From Hofstenia miamia (Eukaryota; Xenacoelomorpha; Acoela): DNA of 64,000 bases. A program made the position numbers and the translations under genes. Positions 1 to 11,908 of this stretch are shown here, piece by piece. The stretch spans positions 587,096 through 651,095 of the forward strand of contig SCFE01000081.1 in NCBI GenBank assembly GCA_004352715.1. The letters are read 5' to 3'. Numbering within the stretch: position 1 is the stretch's first letter; each line of letters begins with the position of its first letter. The notes under the pieces are model-generated. The model made no database searches. It worked only from the letters and a program-made list of their open reading frames with translations, and was not told the DNA's origin.

Positions 1-302
1 TATATATATATTCAAATTAAGTCTTCATTAATTAAATTATAGTTGGGCAATAATTCATTGATTGCTAAATCAGCATTAATCAAAGAAGTTCGAACAATAA
101 ATATTTTAATAAAAACTCCAATTTTCCCGTAGTTAGACAATCTTAACTTACTTAAAAAAATTTGAGAGATTCTAAAAAATTGTTTTTGATTTTCAGCAAA
201 CAATTTGACTAAATACTATTTTTATATCTGACAACCATATTTGTTATTACAGAAGCGGTTTAGAAAGTTTTTGTAGATAATGAGAAGAAGCCATAATTCA
301 GT

Positions 303-592
303 TTAATTAATGGAGATTGTTTCCAGTGATCTTGTTTTTGACTTTGATTTCGAAATGTTGCTTTCTTCGGTACTTGATTGTCTTTTTAGTGAAAGCTTCC
401 GCTTAATTATGTTTTTAAAGCTTTGAGATGGTCTGTTTTTGTCACGTTCACTAATCAAATGAAATAGCAGCAGAGGAGCACATGCTACAAAAATCATATG
501 CAGCATTGAAGATGTAGTGAGCAAAATGTAAAATAAATATGGCTGATTTGGTTTTGCTGGGCAATGCTTTTCATCAAAATCTAAACATTTCA
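303..592 (-). CDS. Terminal exon: transmembrane segment and basic cytoplasmic tail
   Basis: Open frame with no stop until TAA at 303. An acceptor (TATTTAG) ends at 593, so the exon enters with two bases that complete a codon begun in the previous exon. The 96 codons start with a short Cys-containing stretch (KCLDFDEKHCPAKPNQP). A hydrophobic run of nearly 30 residues follows (YLFYILLTTSS to PLLLFHLI), then a roughly 50-residue Lys/Arg/Ser-rich tail ending SLETISIN. This is the layout of the end of a type I membrane protein. The entry phase matches the one-base overhang left by the GCC2/GCC3-like exon ending at 11410, so I infer the same gene. The alternative is an independent short membrane protein. 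No clear AATAAA was seen just downstream on this strand. Confidence 0.55.
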
Positions 593-760
593 CTAAATAT
601 TTAGATAAACTTCCTCTTTATAAGGTAAATTTAACAATTGTTACCAAAAAATAGCGTAACAAATGACCTATTTTACCCCAAGCCAATTAATGTAAAATTT
701 TCAAATAGTGGTTCTTTAATTCTCCATATTGAACTCAATACATAAAAAGCCAAAGCATTA

Positions 761-965
761 AGAGGATGTTACTCGATGGGCTTTGTCCCGGGGCAAATGA
801 ACTTTGTTAAGTACTCTTTGGCATGGTACACAATGAACTCATTCCCGGCACATTATCCGATAGTAAGTATCTTGCAATTAACCTCTGCGTGAAAAGATGC
901 TACACAAAGTGCATTTAACGTAAGTGTTTTGCTTTAGCACAAAAACCCATCGTGTAACATCCGCT
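761..965. mobile_element. Short palindromic MITE with TTA target duplication
   Basis: The ends are inverted repeats: AGAGGATGTTACTCGATGGG at the left and, read on the other strand from 965, AGCGGATGTTACACGATGGG (18 of 20 match). Weaker complementarity continues inward. TTA flanks both ends (758-760 and 966-968). A 3-bp TWA duplication is typical of PIF/Harbinger elements, but the family rests on that alone. There is no coding capacity. Confidence 0.6.
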
Positions 966-968
966 TTA

Positions 969-2788
969 CTATTCAAAATTTATATATTACAGGATCAACA
1001 CATCGAAGTTCTTTATTGTAAATGACCTAATCGAAAGCGTTCCCTACATTTAAACAAAAACAAAGTAAGCGGTGCTCTACTTCTAAATTGTTACCCACTT
1101 GAGCCAATATTGAGCTCCGAAATTACCGGATCCAACAATGTTTATAAAAATATTTGGGTTGATATTATAAATCCTAGTAATAATAATAAAAGCAATTAAA
1201 AATCATCTTGTACTACCCGAATTTAATGCTCATGAATAATTTTTTCCAAGTTTAAAACGAAATTACAAGCTCACCAAGCATTAACGATCATACTACGTTA
1301 ATGAGGTATTGGAATAGCACTTTTCAAAATAAGAATGAGTAACCAAACCTATTAGATATTATTTCAACATTTAGCATTTCTCTAATCAAGATATTTCTTC
1401 TAGAGTTATTATTAACAAAACATTTATTATATTTCAAAATCTGAAAACACAGTTTCGTATGACTATATATGCTATGAATATCAGTTTTCAGATCATTGTC
1501 TTACAATCTCATGGTTAAAAGAAGATGCTATGCCTTTTTTGACTAAACGAAATTGTATAAAAAGTAGAGAAGGATAAAAGAGAAAATTAAACGTTTAAAA
1601 TTTTGCCTGGAAAATGAAAGCTGGAATTTCGTGTTTTCCGCAACTACACCCAATCAAGTGCTTAAAAATTTCACAAATAAATCAACATCTTACGTAGGTG
1701 TTTGCTGTTTTTAGAAGAACATTCTCAAATCTGAAAATTCCGTTTCTCTTAATATACCAACAAATAAAATCTTCATGCATTTAGCTTATTAGGAAAAGAA
1801 GGGAATGTTGGCAAACATATTTAGCATCCAAAACTGACCAAAATCTTACTGGTTATAGGAAGGCTTGTAATTTTTGTAACATTGAACTATAAAATACATG
1901 CAGTCGATTTGCTAGATTAGTATATAAAAACTAGAATCTCAAGTCATAAAAAACTTGCAATATTATTAATGAAATTTTTCAAAAGCTAGGAAATTATGAA
2001 TGAAAAACCTTCCTCTATAAAGTAAAATTCCGAAGGTATAAAATTCAATTGATTTCCGTTCTGAGCTTGCCATTTTCCTGAATATTTCAAAATTTGCAAT
2101 ATAAAAATTGTTTATAAAAAAGCGATCCTGAAAACTGCTTAAATTCTATACCAATTTCTACAACATCACGAATTATTAAGATTTTGGAGCTTTCCCTTAT
2201 GTTTCACCAAAATACAATTGGTGCATAAAAATGTATAAAGATGAAAAAAAATAATTGAAATTACTAAGCTTAGTGTAGTTTACTTAGTTTACAACAAAAT
2301 AATGACAAAATGAGAGTATCCTCAGTCATTGAATTTCGCGTTTCAGCCAGCAGTTGAATATCCATATTCCTGGAAATCATTCTTCTAATGCAAATCATGC
2401 TGTACTTGTACAAAACAGTGAATAACGTCCCGCGTCTTTTTCAAAGGCCAAAACAATTCTTCACAGTTACAAAATATTTCTCCAAGAACATTAACAAATT
2501 TGGAATTCGTTGAGCCATGGAGACATCCATTGATGAACCTTCTTGAATGCAATGTATTGCTGTATTATAAAATATTCGAAAATATTAACTATTTTTCTTT
2601 GAAAATTCAGATTTTATGAAAACATTTCTAATTCTTTTCATAACTAATGTTCCGGTAAATATCATGTTTAACGCCCATATGATAGACTGCTTTCTGTATG
2701 TAGATAGATCTGCCAAGCGCATTGACGATTAACGCGTGCTTTAAATAAGGTCAAAGGTCGCGGTTTAAGAACTCTTCTATCTGGTTGT
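969..2788. other. No recognisable gene
   Basis: AT-rich sequence with no open frame, RT motif or terminal repeat that I could support. On the gene model proposed here it is intron of the minus-strand receptor gene. Confidence 0.4.
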
Positions 2789-2819
2789 GAAGAAGAAGAA
2801 GAAGAAGAAGAAGAAGAAA
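2789..2819. repeat. (GAA)n microsatellite
   Basis: About ten uninterrupted GAA units. The serine run it gives on the minus strand is a by-product of the repeat, not evidence for a protein. Confidence 0.95.
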
Positions 2820-2904
2820 TATCGATACTCGGTAATTTTTGAATAATAAATACTACTGATAAGAATTCTGAAAGCCTCAAAAAAGAAATACAAAAAAATT
2901 AAAC

Positions 2905-4505
2905 AAAACAATAAATATTTACAAATAATAATGATAATTGACTTGGATTATAACGATGTTAGTCTCTATTAATAGAGTAATCAGGATTGTAAAATTTATA
3001 ACCTCGCAATTTCCGTCTTTTCATATTAATGGATGGTGCAAAAGTATTTTTTAACATCAATCTTAAAGTTTTTTAAAGTATTTACTTGTTTGATGCATTT
3101 TAGTAATTTATTCAATATATTTATAGCTGTGCTGAGAAAAGAGTTTTTCATTATTTTCTTCTTATACCTAATTAGTTCAATTAAATGCGTTCTTTTGTTT
3201 TGTTTATTAATTATTTTTTCAGAAAGAAAGTCATTTTTGTTATATGGGAAAGTATTATTCATTATTTTGAAGAATGTTTTTAGGACATTTATATAGATAT
3301 AGCATTGTGGATGTAAAAATGAGTTTGAGATTTTTCTGTATTCATTATACTTATTAAAGCTATGATAAAATAACTGCTAATTTGATAGCCCAATTTAGCT
3401 GTACCTGAAATTTTTTGAGGAATTTTTGTTTATATCTGTGTAGAGTATATTAGCATAGTTGAAATGACTTAATACTAGAGTATGAAATAATTGAATTTTT
3501 GCTTTAGTTGGAAGTTTTTGAGAATTTAAGTTCATTGCTTAAATCGATATGGCAATTTTTCTACTAATATCATTTAGTTGCTCTTAAAAATTTAAATGTC
3601 AATCGAAAATAATTCCAAGGTATTTAATGGACTGAACTTGGTTTTTATGAATGCCATTAAAATTAAGTTCATATTGTGAGGTATCAGTAGATGCAGAATT
3701 TGACTTAACAATGCTGAATTGAAATTTTAAAGGATTCAATCTTAGCTTTAAGGAAGCGAAATATTTAGTGAGAGAATTACAATTTTTTTCGAGCGTTTGA
3801 ATGGCTTTTTCATGAGATTTATTAGAATAAATAATTTTGTATCATCGGCATATTGTGTAACGTCACATGCTGCTAAATCGGACAAATCGTTTATGTAATT
3901 ATTAAATAGTAAGGAACCCAAAATTGTTCCTGTGGGAAACCATTTTTAGTAAAAACTCAATCTGAAAAAGATTCATTAAGCTTTACTCGTTGCATACGAT
4001 TATACAAGTAAGTAGAAATGAGACCATACTATCATTAGAAAAACCTAGAAATTTAACTTTTTGTAGTAATCTGCTATGATCAATCGAATCGAATGCTTTC
4101 GAAAGGTCTAAGCAAGCTATTGCTGAATATTCATTATCATCTATTGTTTTTCTCTATTTTTCAAAAACTTGTACTAAAGCGTTACTGGTAAAAATACCTT
4201 TACGAAAACCATGTTGTGTTTTGGAGTAAGGATCATGTTTGTAAAAATGCTCATTAATTTTATTAAAAAGAATTCTTTCAAATACCTGGCTGATTGAGGA
4301 TGTGATTGAAATGGGCCTATAATTTAAGCAATCTTCAGGATGGTCTTTTTTAAAGAGTGGCGTTATATTTGCCAATTTTAATTCGTTAGGAAAAAATGAA
4401 TGCCTTATTCTGGCATTTAAGATGTAACATATTGTTTCAGCTATAAGCCGACTGTGAGTTTTAGAAACCAAATTGATATTAAAGACTCTCCACAGAATTT
4501 GTTTT
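2905..4505 (-). pseudogene. Non-LTR retrotransposon (LINE) RT relic, family A
   Basis: Minus-strand frames give the usual order of a non-LTR reverse transcriptase. DCLNYRPIS and QHGFRKG lie at 4471-4154. LDLSKAFDSIDHS lies around 4130-4070, GTILGSLLF around 3940-3900 and QYADDT (catalytic YADD) around 3860-3840. A KYLGIIFD-like stretch lies near 3610, followed by a C-terminal domain down to about 3026. Several frameshifts and stops separate these pieces, so it is dead. The 3' end is near 2905, because the same terminal sequence recurs at 9205-9700. Immediately upstream in element terms a piggyBac copy begins at the TTAA at 4506. I could not clearly pick up the LINE beyond it. Confidence 0.85.
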
Positions 4506-6808
4506 TTAACCTTCTAACGGTAATTGGGGTCAGGGTATGACTAAAGATGTTTTTTAACAATGAAATTTATTAAATAAACATAATTGAATATGACTGATTC
4601 GTTGTGACAATTTACAGAATGCTATTCACTCGATCACTGCCTCGGTCTATGCCAATCCTTAATTTAAAATAGCAAAAATTGGCACTAATGGTAATATTGG
4701 GGTCATATGCTTACCCCAGTTAGAACTGTAATTTTTAAAATGTCCATTACCACATCAAGACAATGTTGTTAGTAAAAACCTCCGTGATTCTCCTCTTATC
4801 AAACTGAAACATCACATACAATACTGATTAGAGGTATAAATAGGTTTATGCATATTATGAAACCTATATTTTGGACATCAATCAAGTCAAGTCTGATTGT
4901 ATCTGTAGGCTTATAGACCTTATAGTTTAAATCATGACTTTTTTCAAATTCAAATTCGCGCAGAGCTGAGATTTGGAAAGTGCTACAAAATTTTTGCATT
5001 ATACTGTATGACATCTGATTTGTAAATTCGCCCATCAGGTGATTACATTATTCATCCACCCGGCTATCGCATGAAAACAAAGTAAAGTGTGATGACAAAG
5101 TAACCTTGAGGGATTGCTTCAAATGGTTTGTAAATAGTCCAATTACATATCAAAGTGAAAAAAATCAATATTAAATGGCGACTGTGCGCTGCTCTGAAAT
5201 ATTCCACTGCTATCGCCAGAAGATTTTCCATCATTATGTTATCACGGCTGAGACGCCATGCTGCTGCAATTACGGTGCTTTCTTTTTTTCCAGAGCTGGG
5301 AAATACTTCGAATGACAGCTGTGAGTATTCTATTAGTGATGAGAGTGACGTCTCTGAAATAGATCATGTTGACAGTGATCTTGCCCATTCTAATTTCCCT
5401 TACAATGCTATTGTTGAGGAAAATGATATAACTATATTTTCTGAAGACGCTGGTGACTATGATGAAACTTCTATTCCATTGTTGTTAATCTTATCAGGAG
5501 TATTCCCGATCTAATCATGAAGTAATCAAAAGTTTATGAGACAAAGTGCATAGGCATAGTATGTTTTATGGTAACATGAAGCTTTATCACTTCAAACGAC
5601 TCACCACTGTTCTTCAATTCAACAACAAAGACACATGACCTGCTTGAAAACCATGAGATAAGTTCGCACCAATTCGTGATTTCTTTGAGCTTTTTACAAA
5701 ACAGCTCTCTAAGCAATTCGTCCCATATGAATGTGTCACAATCGACGAATAACTTATTTCTTTCCAAGAACATTGTGTATTTAGGCAGTGTATGCCCCAA
5801 AAACCAGCAAAATATTTGAATCAAATTTTTTGTGATGACAGTTCAACATTCTTTTATGCAGTTTCAATGATGCTGTGATGCCCTACTTCAGAAAAGTAAA
5901 TAATTAATTCTATCTCAAAGGGTTGTTATGGAATTGGTAACGCCAATGTCAGGTAACAGAAGAAATGTGACAACAGACAACTTTTACACATCCTTAGGCA
6001 CATGTAGACAACTGCGTAGAAAGAATTTATCAATGGTTGGCACCATAAGAAAACACCAACGAGAACTACCTCTGATGGCTAATGAGCACCTCAAAGGAAA
6101 ACAAAAGTTTTTTACAAACCAGAAGCAATGTTGGTCTCATTTTCTTCACGAAAAGATAAGTAGGTTGTGCTTCTCAGCTGACAACATCTCAGAGAAGGTT
6201 GACTTGATCCGAACGAATCAGAAATTGTGGAATATTACAATTAAACAAAAGGAGGTGTTGACATGTTAGACAAGCTGATCAGTACATACATCTCCAAACG
6301 ACAAATGCGTAGATGGTCTATGGTTATTTTTCATTCCTCATTGACACTGCAGCTGTAAATGCTTTTTTTGTAAATGCAGTGCCTCAACAGCATTCATATG
6401 CATCATGTTTATTGTGACGATTGCTGCTTAGCTAATGCATAGGCCTATTTTGAATTCATTATTCATATGCCACTGACATTTTGTTTTCATCCCGAAAATT
6501 TTGTATTCAGCATATTACACTTGTTTACAGTTTGTTTGCTCCTTTTTCCTTTTCAAAAGATGGTTTATAAAGTACGTAATTACTTGTAATATAGCCTAAT
6601 AATGACTCTGATGAAGTAGCTATGATATGACTTGGATTTATCTATACAGTTAGCATTTCAGTGAAAAGTCTTGAGCAAATAACTTTGTCAAGGGGCTAAT
6701 TCACTATCAATCATTGCAAAAAAAATAAAACATATCATGGGAAATAAATCGTGGGGTCATCATATGACCCCAAATTTCATATTTTTTCCATTAACGATAG
6801 AAGATTAA
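4506..6808 (+). mobile_element. piggyBac-like DNA transposon with TTAA ends
   Basis: TTAA stands at both ends (4506-4509 and 6805-6808). Inside them the inverted termini read CCTTCTAACGGTAAT on the left and TCTTCTATCGTTAAT on the right, complementary strand (12 of 15 match). Internal GGGGTCATATG motifs occur near both ends in opposite orientation (about 4700 and 6755-6770). The interior carries a broken piggyBac transposase. The element lies directly beside the RT of the family A LINE. Confidence 0.85.
5155..6430 (+). pseudogene. piggyBac-like transposase, broken
   Basis: The N-terminal part (5155-5514) holds an acidic Ser/Asp/Glu-rich stretch, as in piggyBac proteins. The catalytic core then appears in pieces. 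VTIDE at 5734-5748 carries the first Asp and is followed at once by an in-frame TAA where the family normally has Gln. FRQCMPQKPAKYL follows. NVTTDNFYTSL at about 5963-5995 carries the second Asp. TKGGVDMLDKL near 6246-6278 carries the third Asp. At least one stop and several frame changes separate them. The C-terminal Cys-rich domain is not evident. The DDD triad is visible but no intact protein can be made. Confidence 0.85.
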
Positions 6809-7129
6809 ACTCTTTCAGATTATGGATATCAATTATTATTTTGAGTTATAATTTTCCAAAATTCTCAAACTATTTAAGGTTAAGTGACATTCGCCCTTAA
6901 ACATCTCGTTGTAATTTACATTAATGCATAACAATTGTGCTTCAAGCGCTTGTCTATTTTTAGTTAGCAAAAGTTTAAGAGCAGCTACACTAGCAGAGTT
7001 ATCTGATAGAAAATCAATGACATACGATTAGCCGAATTTCCCTATAATAGGTGGTTAAATTTGTATAACAATAAAATAGGTGCTACGAAAACAACCAACT
7101 AAAAAGGTGTCTATTGTGGTCTATACCTA

Positions 7130-7570
7130 AGCCATAATGAATATAAGACTATTGTTTGTCTAGATTATTTTAAAGCGCCTGATTCTATCAATAATGGTAC
7201 TTTACTTACAAAATATAAATTTTTATTATCAAAGTTAAAATCTTTTTTACAATCTTTTTATACAATTTTTTGATATTGAGTAGAAATTAAAAAAGATATT
7301 GCACAAGAAACAATTATTGAACAACTTGTTTTTTAATATATATGCTAACAATTTAAGAAATTATACTAATTGTCATGTTATTCAATACCCTGATGACACA
7401 ATGTTAAATAAATTGATTGAAAATGCAATAAAAAATTGAAGAATAACCGTGCCTCACTCAAATGCGGTGTTTACTCTGTAAAACAAATTCTGTATTATAA
7501 AATCAAAAGTTAATCAACAAATTCTTTTCAACATACGTTAAATTTTGATAACACCCAAATAGATCAAATG
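7130..7570 (+). pseudogene. LINE reverse transcriptase fragment
   Basis: The plus strand reads KTIVCLDYFKAPDSINN near 7140-7190, matching the RT box with catalytic Asp (usually KAFDS). After a decayed stretch it gives LVFFNIYANNLRNYTN and VIQYPDDTML near 7330-7410, where PDD replaces the usual ADD. The finger region and C-terminus are unrecognisable. The orientation is opposite to the LINE at 2905-4505, so it is a separate insertion. Confidence 0.65.
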
Positions 7571-7648
7571 AGCTTTAAGTCATTCTTTAGTATGACAATG
7601 TACTCTATACGAATGTAAATGAAAACTTACTAAAGTAAGTTAATGCAC

Positions 7649-8300
7649 AGTTAATATGGTCATTGAAGCTAGCAACAAACAAATTTACCGATCAAGGAAA
7701 ACTAATCAAGCTGCTTTATATCAAAATGGACGTGGCTTGGAAACATAAAATTTCTCTTTTGATGCTGATATACTTAGGCATAGAAATCAAGCAAATTGTT
7801 AATTCAGTATATATATGTGTGTGTTCATCGAAATTTTGCTAATTATGTATTCTGTTATCAATAATTCAAACATTTGAGTGAACAATTCTTCAATCTCCAA
7901 TAAATTACTCTTGCAAATACATTAAAAACAATATATATGACCGTAAACCGGATTAGCCCCTAGAAAAAGACTACCAGTTAATATGGTCATTGAAGCTAGC
8001 AACAAACAAATTTACCGATCAAGGAAAACTAATCAAGCTGCTTTATATCAAAATGGACGTGGCTTGGAAACATAAAATTTCTCTTTTGATGCTGATATAC
8101 TTAGGCATAGAAATCAAGCAAATTGTTAATTCAGTATATATATGTGTGTGTTCATCGAAATTTTGCTAATTATGTATTCTGTTATCAATAATTCAAACAT
8201 TTGAGTGAACAATTCTTCAATCTCCAATAAATTACTCTTGCAAATACATTAAAAACAATATATATGACCGTAAACCGGATTAGCCCCTAGAAAAAGACTA
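7649..8300. repeat. 327-bp direct tandem duplication (two copies)
   Basis: The block from about 7649 to 7973 is repeated from about 7976 to 8300 with a 327-bp offset and no difference that I can see. Both copies contain a short (TA/TG)n tract and end in GATTAGCCCCTAGAAAAAGA. There is no coding potential. It is either a very young tandem duplication or an assembly artefact. Confidence 0.9.
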
Positions 8301-9200
8301 ATTTTTCTAATTTCAGTAAAATTTCACACTTAAGCATGAGCACTCGAAATACTAAGAAAGACTAATGAAAAATTCATTCGTTACTACCTGCATGAAAGTT
8401 TAGAAACTCTTACCTAGAGCAATATAGCAACAAAATAAATTTAAGAATGTCGAAATATAGTTCTATAATATAGTTCTATAATTCTAAAATTCAATTAAAA
8501 TGGAGAAATTCAAGTATTTCATTCAGGATTTTTTGACTAATATTAGTCAAAACGCCATAGCCAAAACATGTAAAATTTCATTTTGTAATGTTTTTGTGAC
8601 ACTTTCAGAATCGCTATAAATATAATCTAAGAGGAAATAAATGAATAACTTATCTAAGTGAACTTTAAATACATACTTTACTAAACAATTGCTTTGTATA
8701 AAAAGTCAAGTTATGCTCCATTCTATCTTTGTGAAGAAAATTTAAAATAGAAAATCTAACAAAATATTTTCTATCTATGAGCTACAAGCATAAGATTTCC
8801 AAAAGGCTACACAAATTCTTTAACATAGCATAGTAACCCTCACATCTAAATCAGTTCCACTTTGCAATAGCTTCAAATTTCTATAAATGTGCTTATATCG
8901 CTTATTGTTTATTTTATTTTTGTTTAATGTGTGTTCATATTTGTATGTCTTCTGAATAGTTTTTCCTGCACTGTTTATAATAGGCTATCAGTAAAAGAAG
9001 AACAGCTACAATATCATATCAGGTTTTTAATAGTATTTTTACATTAGAAAATGTGAATTCATTTCCAAAATTCTTGAAATTATTAATATTAATATCTCAC
9101 TTATCCGGTAATATTATAACATAAATATAATTCACTTAGATGAAATTATACAATAAAATTAATATTTAATTAAAATGTATCATTAAAATAAGTAATATGC
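8301..9200. other. No recognisable gene
   Basis: AT-rich, no supportable open frame, RT motif or terminal repeats. Confidence 0.4.
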
Positions 9201-9204
9201 ATTT

Positions 9205-9700
9205 TAATATTTACAAATAATAATTGAATTTAGGTTATGGCTATATGTTAGTTTCTAGTAATAGAGTAATCAGGATTGTAAAATTAATGACCTCGTATTT
9301 CAGTTCCTTTATATCATACTTGAACGAGCATTTTTTAACATCAATCTTAATCTATATAATTGTTTGATGTATCTTGGTAATTCATTCCATATTTTTATAA
9401 TTGCGATTAAAATTGAGATTTTCATTATTCGTTTCTTATACCTAATTGCTTCTGTTGTTTTGTTTATTGATTAATTTTGCTGCAAAAAAGCAATTTCATT
9501 TTGAAAAACGACGTTAGGACATTTATATAGATTGAACATTGTGAATATAGAAATAAGTTATTTTTTGTGTTTATTATTTTATTTACTAGGATAAAAGAAT
9601 GTTCGTTAGACATAAGGCAAAGTAACACAAAATTATGCAAATAAGTTAAAACCAGAATTTGAATGAATAATAACAGTGCACGACGTGTTTTGGAGCTTAG
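9205..9700 (-). pseudogene. 3' fragment of LINE family A (second copy)
   Basis: The stretch starting GTTTCTAGTAATAGAGTAAT near 9250 matches the one near 2960, including the shared AATAGAGTAATCAGGATTGT and TTTTTTAACATCAATCTTAA. Diverged similarity continues to about 9700. It covers only the 3' end of the element (5'-truncated), as expected for target-primed insertion. It is clearly diverged from the 2905-4505 copy. Confidence 0.75.
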
Positions 9701-9719
9701 GTTAAATATCAAAGAATTT

Positions 9720-10192
9720 TTATTTCTTTGTCAATATCTATATGTGGATTGAAATTTTCCGTTCGTTCTTTTAAAGCCAAGTTTAACAGAAGTTAAGCTT
9801 AGAAAAGTGATAGGCTATGTTATGAGGTAACAGAACATTCCAGATTATTTCTTTTTCTTCAACTGAATAGCATTCCATAAGTCATAGAGACGCATATTAA
9901 CAACAATTTTCGAAGTTAAGCTCTCAAAATCAACACAACAATATATTTGAATCTATATTTTTAGAGAGCAATTTGATGGGCATGTATGACAACTCCAAGA
10001 GTAAAAAAATGGATGATATTAAATGAATGGATAAAATTTATTTCCAGATACATTTTTTTCAATGTTCTTAGTAAGAATGTTGTGTATCTAAATTCATTAC
10101 TTGATTTTAAATTACCAACGATGCCTCAATTAACATATAGTTACGCCCTTATTGTGACTAACCTTAAATCACTACACGAATGTAAAATAGCG
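9720..10192. other. No recognisable gene
   Basis: A 70-codon open frame (9986-10198, +) lies here, but it has no motif and its codon use looks like random AT-rich sequence, so I do not call it a gene. Confidence 0.3.
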
Positions 10193-10475
10193 CAATGAGA
10201 CCGTTTATGGAAACAGAGGCAATCCGAAGATCAAATGCTACACAATCGGTTATCTCCGTTCTCAAACCACACCGAAAGTTTGATGGATCACTGAACTTGG
10301 TGTCTTCCAATTTTCTCCACACATTCACAAAGAGGCTTCGGATTTACCCAAATAGAGAAGAGTTGGTTTTGTAAATTTTTATAATTTTGATTTCACATTT
10401 TTTGTAAATAGTCGCCACTGTTCAACTTTAGAGTTGCGAGCAACATCAAATAAAATCTATTCTAATCTAAAATGA
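10193..10475 (+). other. Possible retroelement tail or terminal exon
   Basis: Locally less AT-rich than its surroundings. One frame stays open for about 55 codons to TAA near 10370 (containing SVISVLKPHRKFDGSLNL). A run with AATAAAATCTATTCTAATCT follows near 10450, which looks like a poly(A) signal plus a short TCTAA-type tail. It could be the 3' end of a LINE or the last exon of a gene. I recognise no domain. Confidence 0.25.
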
Positions 10476-11409
10476 TTGGTACATATACTTACACATTTTG
10501 TACGAATGTTTTTGCTAGAAAATTATATTTTCAAGGGTAAGTATCTTGTCAAGTACAGCTCCTAGGAATAGCATAAAATGTATACTGTGAAAAGTCATGC
10601 CTTTAAACCATTTTTATCAGTTTGTGTGTATATTTTAGAACCATTAAGAACTCCGCTGTCATTCTAACTTTAAAAGAACATTTCTAGGCCATGTTTTTCA
10701 GCGAGGAAGCCATTTTAAAATAAATAATATATTTAAATACAACAAAACTTTGTTTTATCTTTAAGATGTTTAAATCGTTTGTCTTTGTTATTGCAAGTTT
10801 AACTAGTAACCACTGTTATAGCAGAGCAAATACATGTATATGTTTTCTGAAATTATCATTTTTTACTTGTAAATTATTGATTTAATTGGTCTAGCTGAAA
10901 TTGCTTAAAAATTATTTTAAAATTGCAATAGGAAATTATTGTGAAAATTAGGACATAACTATTTTGAAATAATACAATTTGTGCTTTATTAATTACATTC
11001 TGTTTTAGTAATTTATCTCGCATTTTTATTTAATTAGATAGGGTTTGGACTGAAAATTTTAATTTAATAATTACTAAATCAATATACAAGAATATATTAT
11101 AGTATAGTGCTTAGATAATTGCCACACTCACTACCAACTTCACACAATAGATCCCATTGTTTATTGTTAAATGATATTCTGAATTAAATGAATGGCATTA
11201 CATCAATTCTGTAAAACAAAAAATATTATTTGACTTTCAATATCAAAAAATATTCCTTTATTTGATTATCTTAAGTAAATGGGATGGAACAAAATTATTT
11301 CAACTACACTTTTTTATATTAATAGGTACTCCTGCTGTTCATTATTAAATTATTACTAAATAAGCTTTCTTATTGAAATACTTCCATTTTAAGGAGAAAT
11401 ATTTTATAC
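10476..11409. other. Intronic or intergenic AT-rich sequence
   Basis: No supportable feature. It lies directly downstream of the donor of the 11617-11410 exon. Confidence 0.4.
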
Positions 11410-11617
11410 CTTCTGCACAGCTTTGACAGTCAGCAGAACCGTAGTGAGCAGCATAGCCTTCTTTACATGGTAAACACGATCCTGACGACAGAAAATGTTG
11501 ATAAAATCCAGGCTGACAAGCAACACAAATTCGTCCTTTAATCTCAAATCCCTCATCGCATTCGAGAATCTTCGTCACATCAGTTTGATCAAGTGTCAAA
11601 TTAACGAAATTGAGTAC
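11410..11617 (-). CDS. GCC2/GCC3 (ephrin-receptor-like) cysteine-rich exon
   Basis: Exon of 208 nt. The acceptor TTAG ends at 11618 and the donor G|GTATAA lies at 11410/11409. It enters in phase 0 and leaves one base over. After about 20 linker residues it gives a regular Cys pattern: ECDEGFEIKGRICVACQPGF, then a stretch ending GSCLPCKEGY, then GSADCQSC. The repeated CxxCxxG(F/Y) spacing with intervening G..C is that of GCC2/GCC3 repeats, which occur in extracellular multidomain proteins such as SVEP1, SCUBE and Eph receptors. The phases fit the Ig exon at 18700 upstream and the transmembrane exon at 592 downstream. Membership of that gene is inferred. The coding nature of the exon is well supported. 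Confidence 0.75.
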
Positions 11618-11908
11618 CTAAGCATGTCTTCAATATTTTCATCATAAATTTTAAAATCAAAATCCTACAATTTGTGTTTGTAAAAAGCGTAAGATATTCT
11701 TCACTCCATTTTCAACTTTAACTAAGTGATTGTTGAGTAATTGCATTTCCCTACGGTACAAGCAGTTGAGATAGCAATCGGAACTGAACGAAAATTTCTA
11801 AAATATTTGTTGGTTACTCTTTCATTGAGGTAGAAAATTATAGCGTTTCTAATAGAACTTTCTGTTAGTAATTATTCTTAGAACAAATGTACATTGTTTT
11901 AGAATCAG
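11618..11908. other. Intron sequence
   Basis: No feature beyond the acceptor of the neighbouring exon. Confidence 0.35.

Noticed and set aside
2668-2880. Serine-run protein on the minus strand
   Set aside because: Product of the (GAA)n microsatellite; no other coding signal.
5534-5824. 96-codon minus frame
   Set aside because: Shadow of the piggyBac transposase, whose VTIDE core reads on the plus strand.
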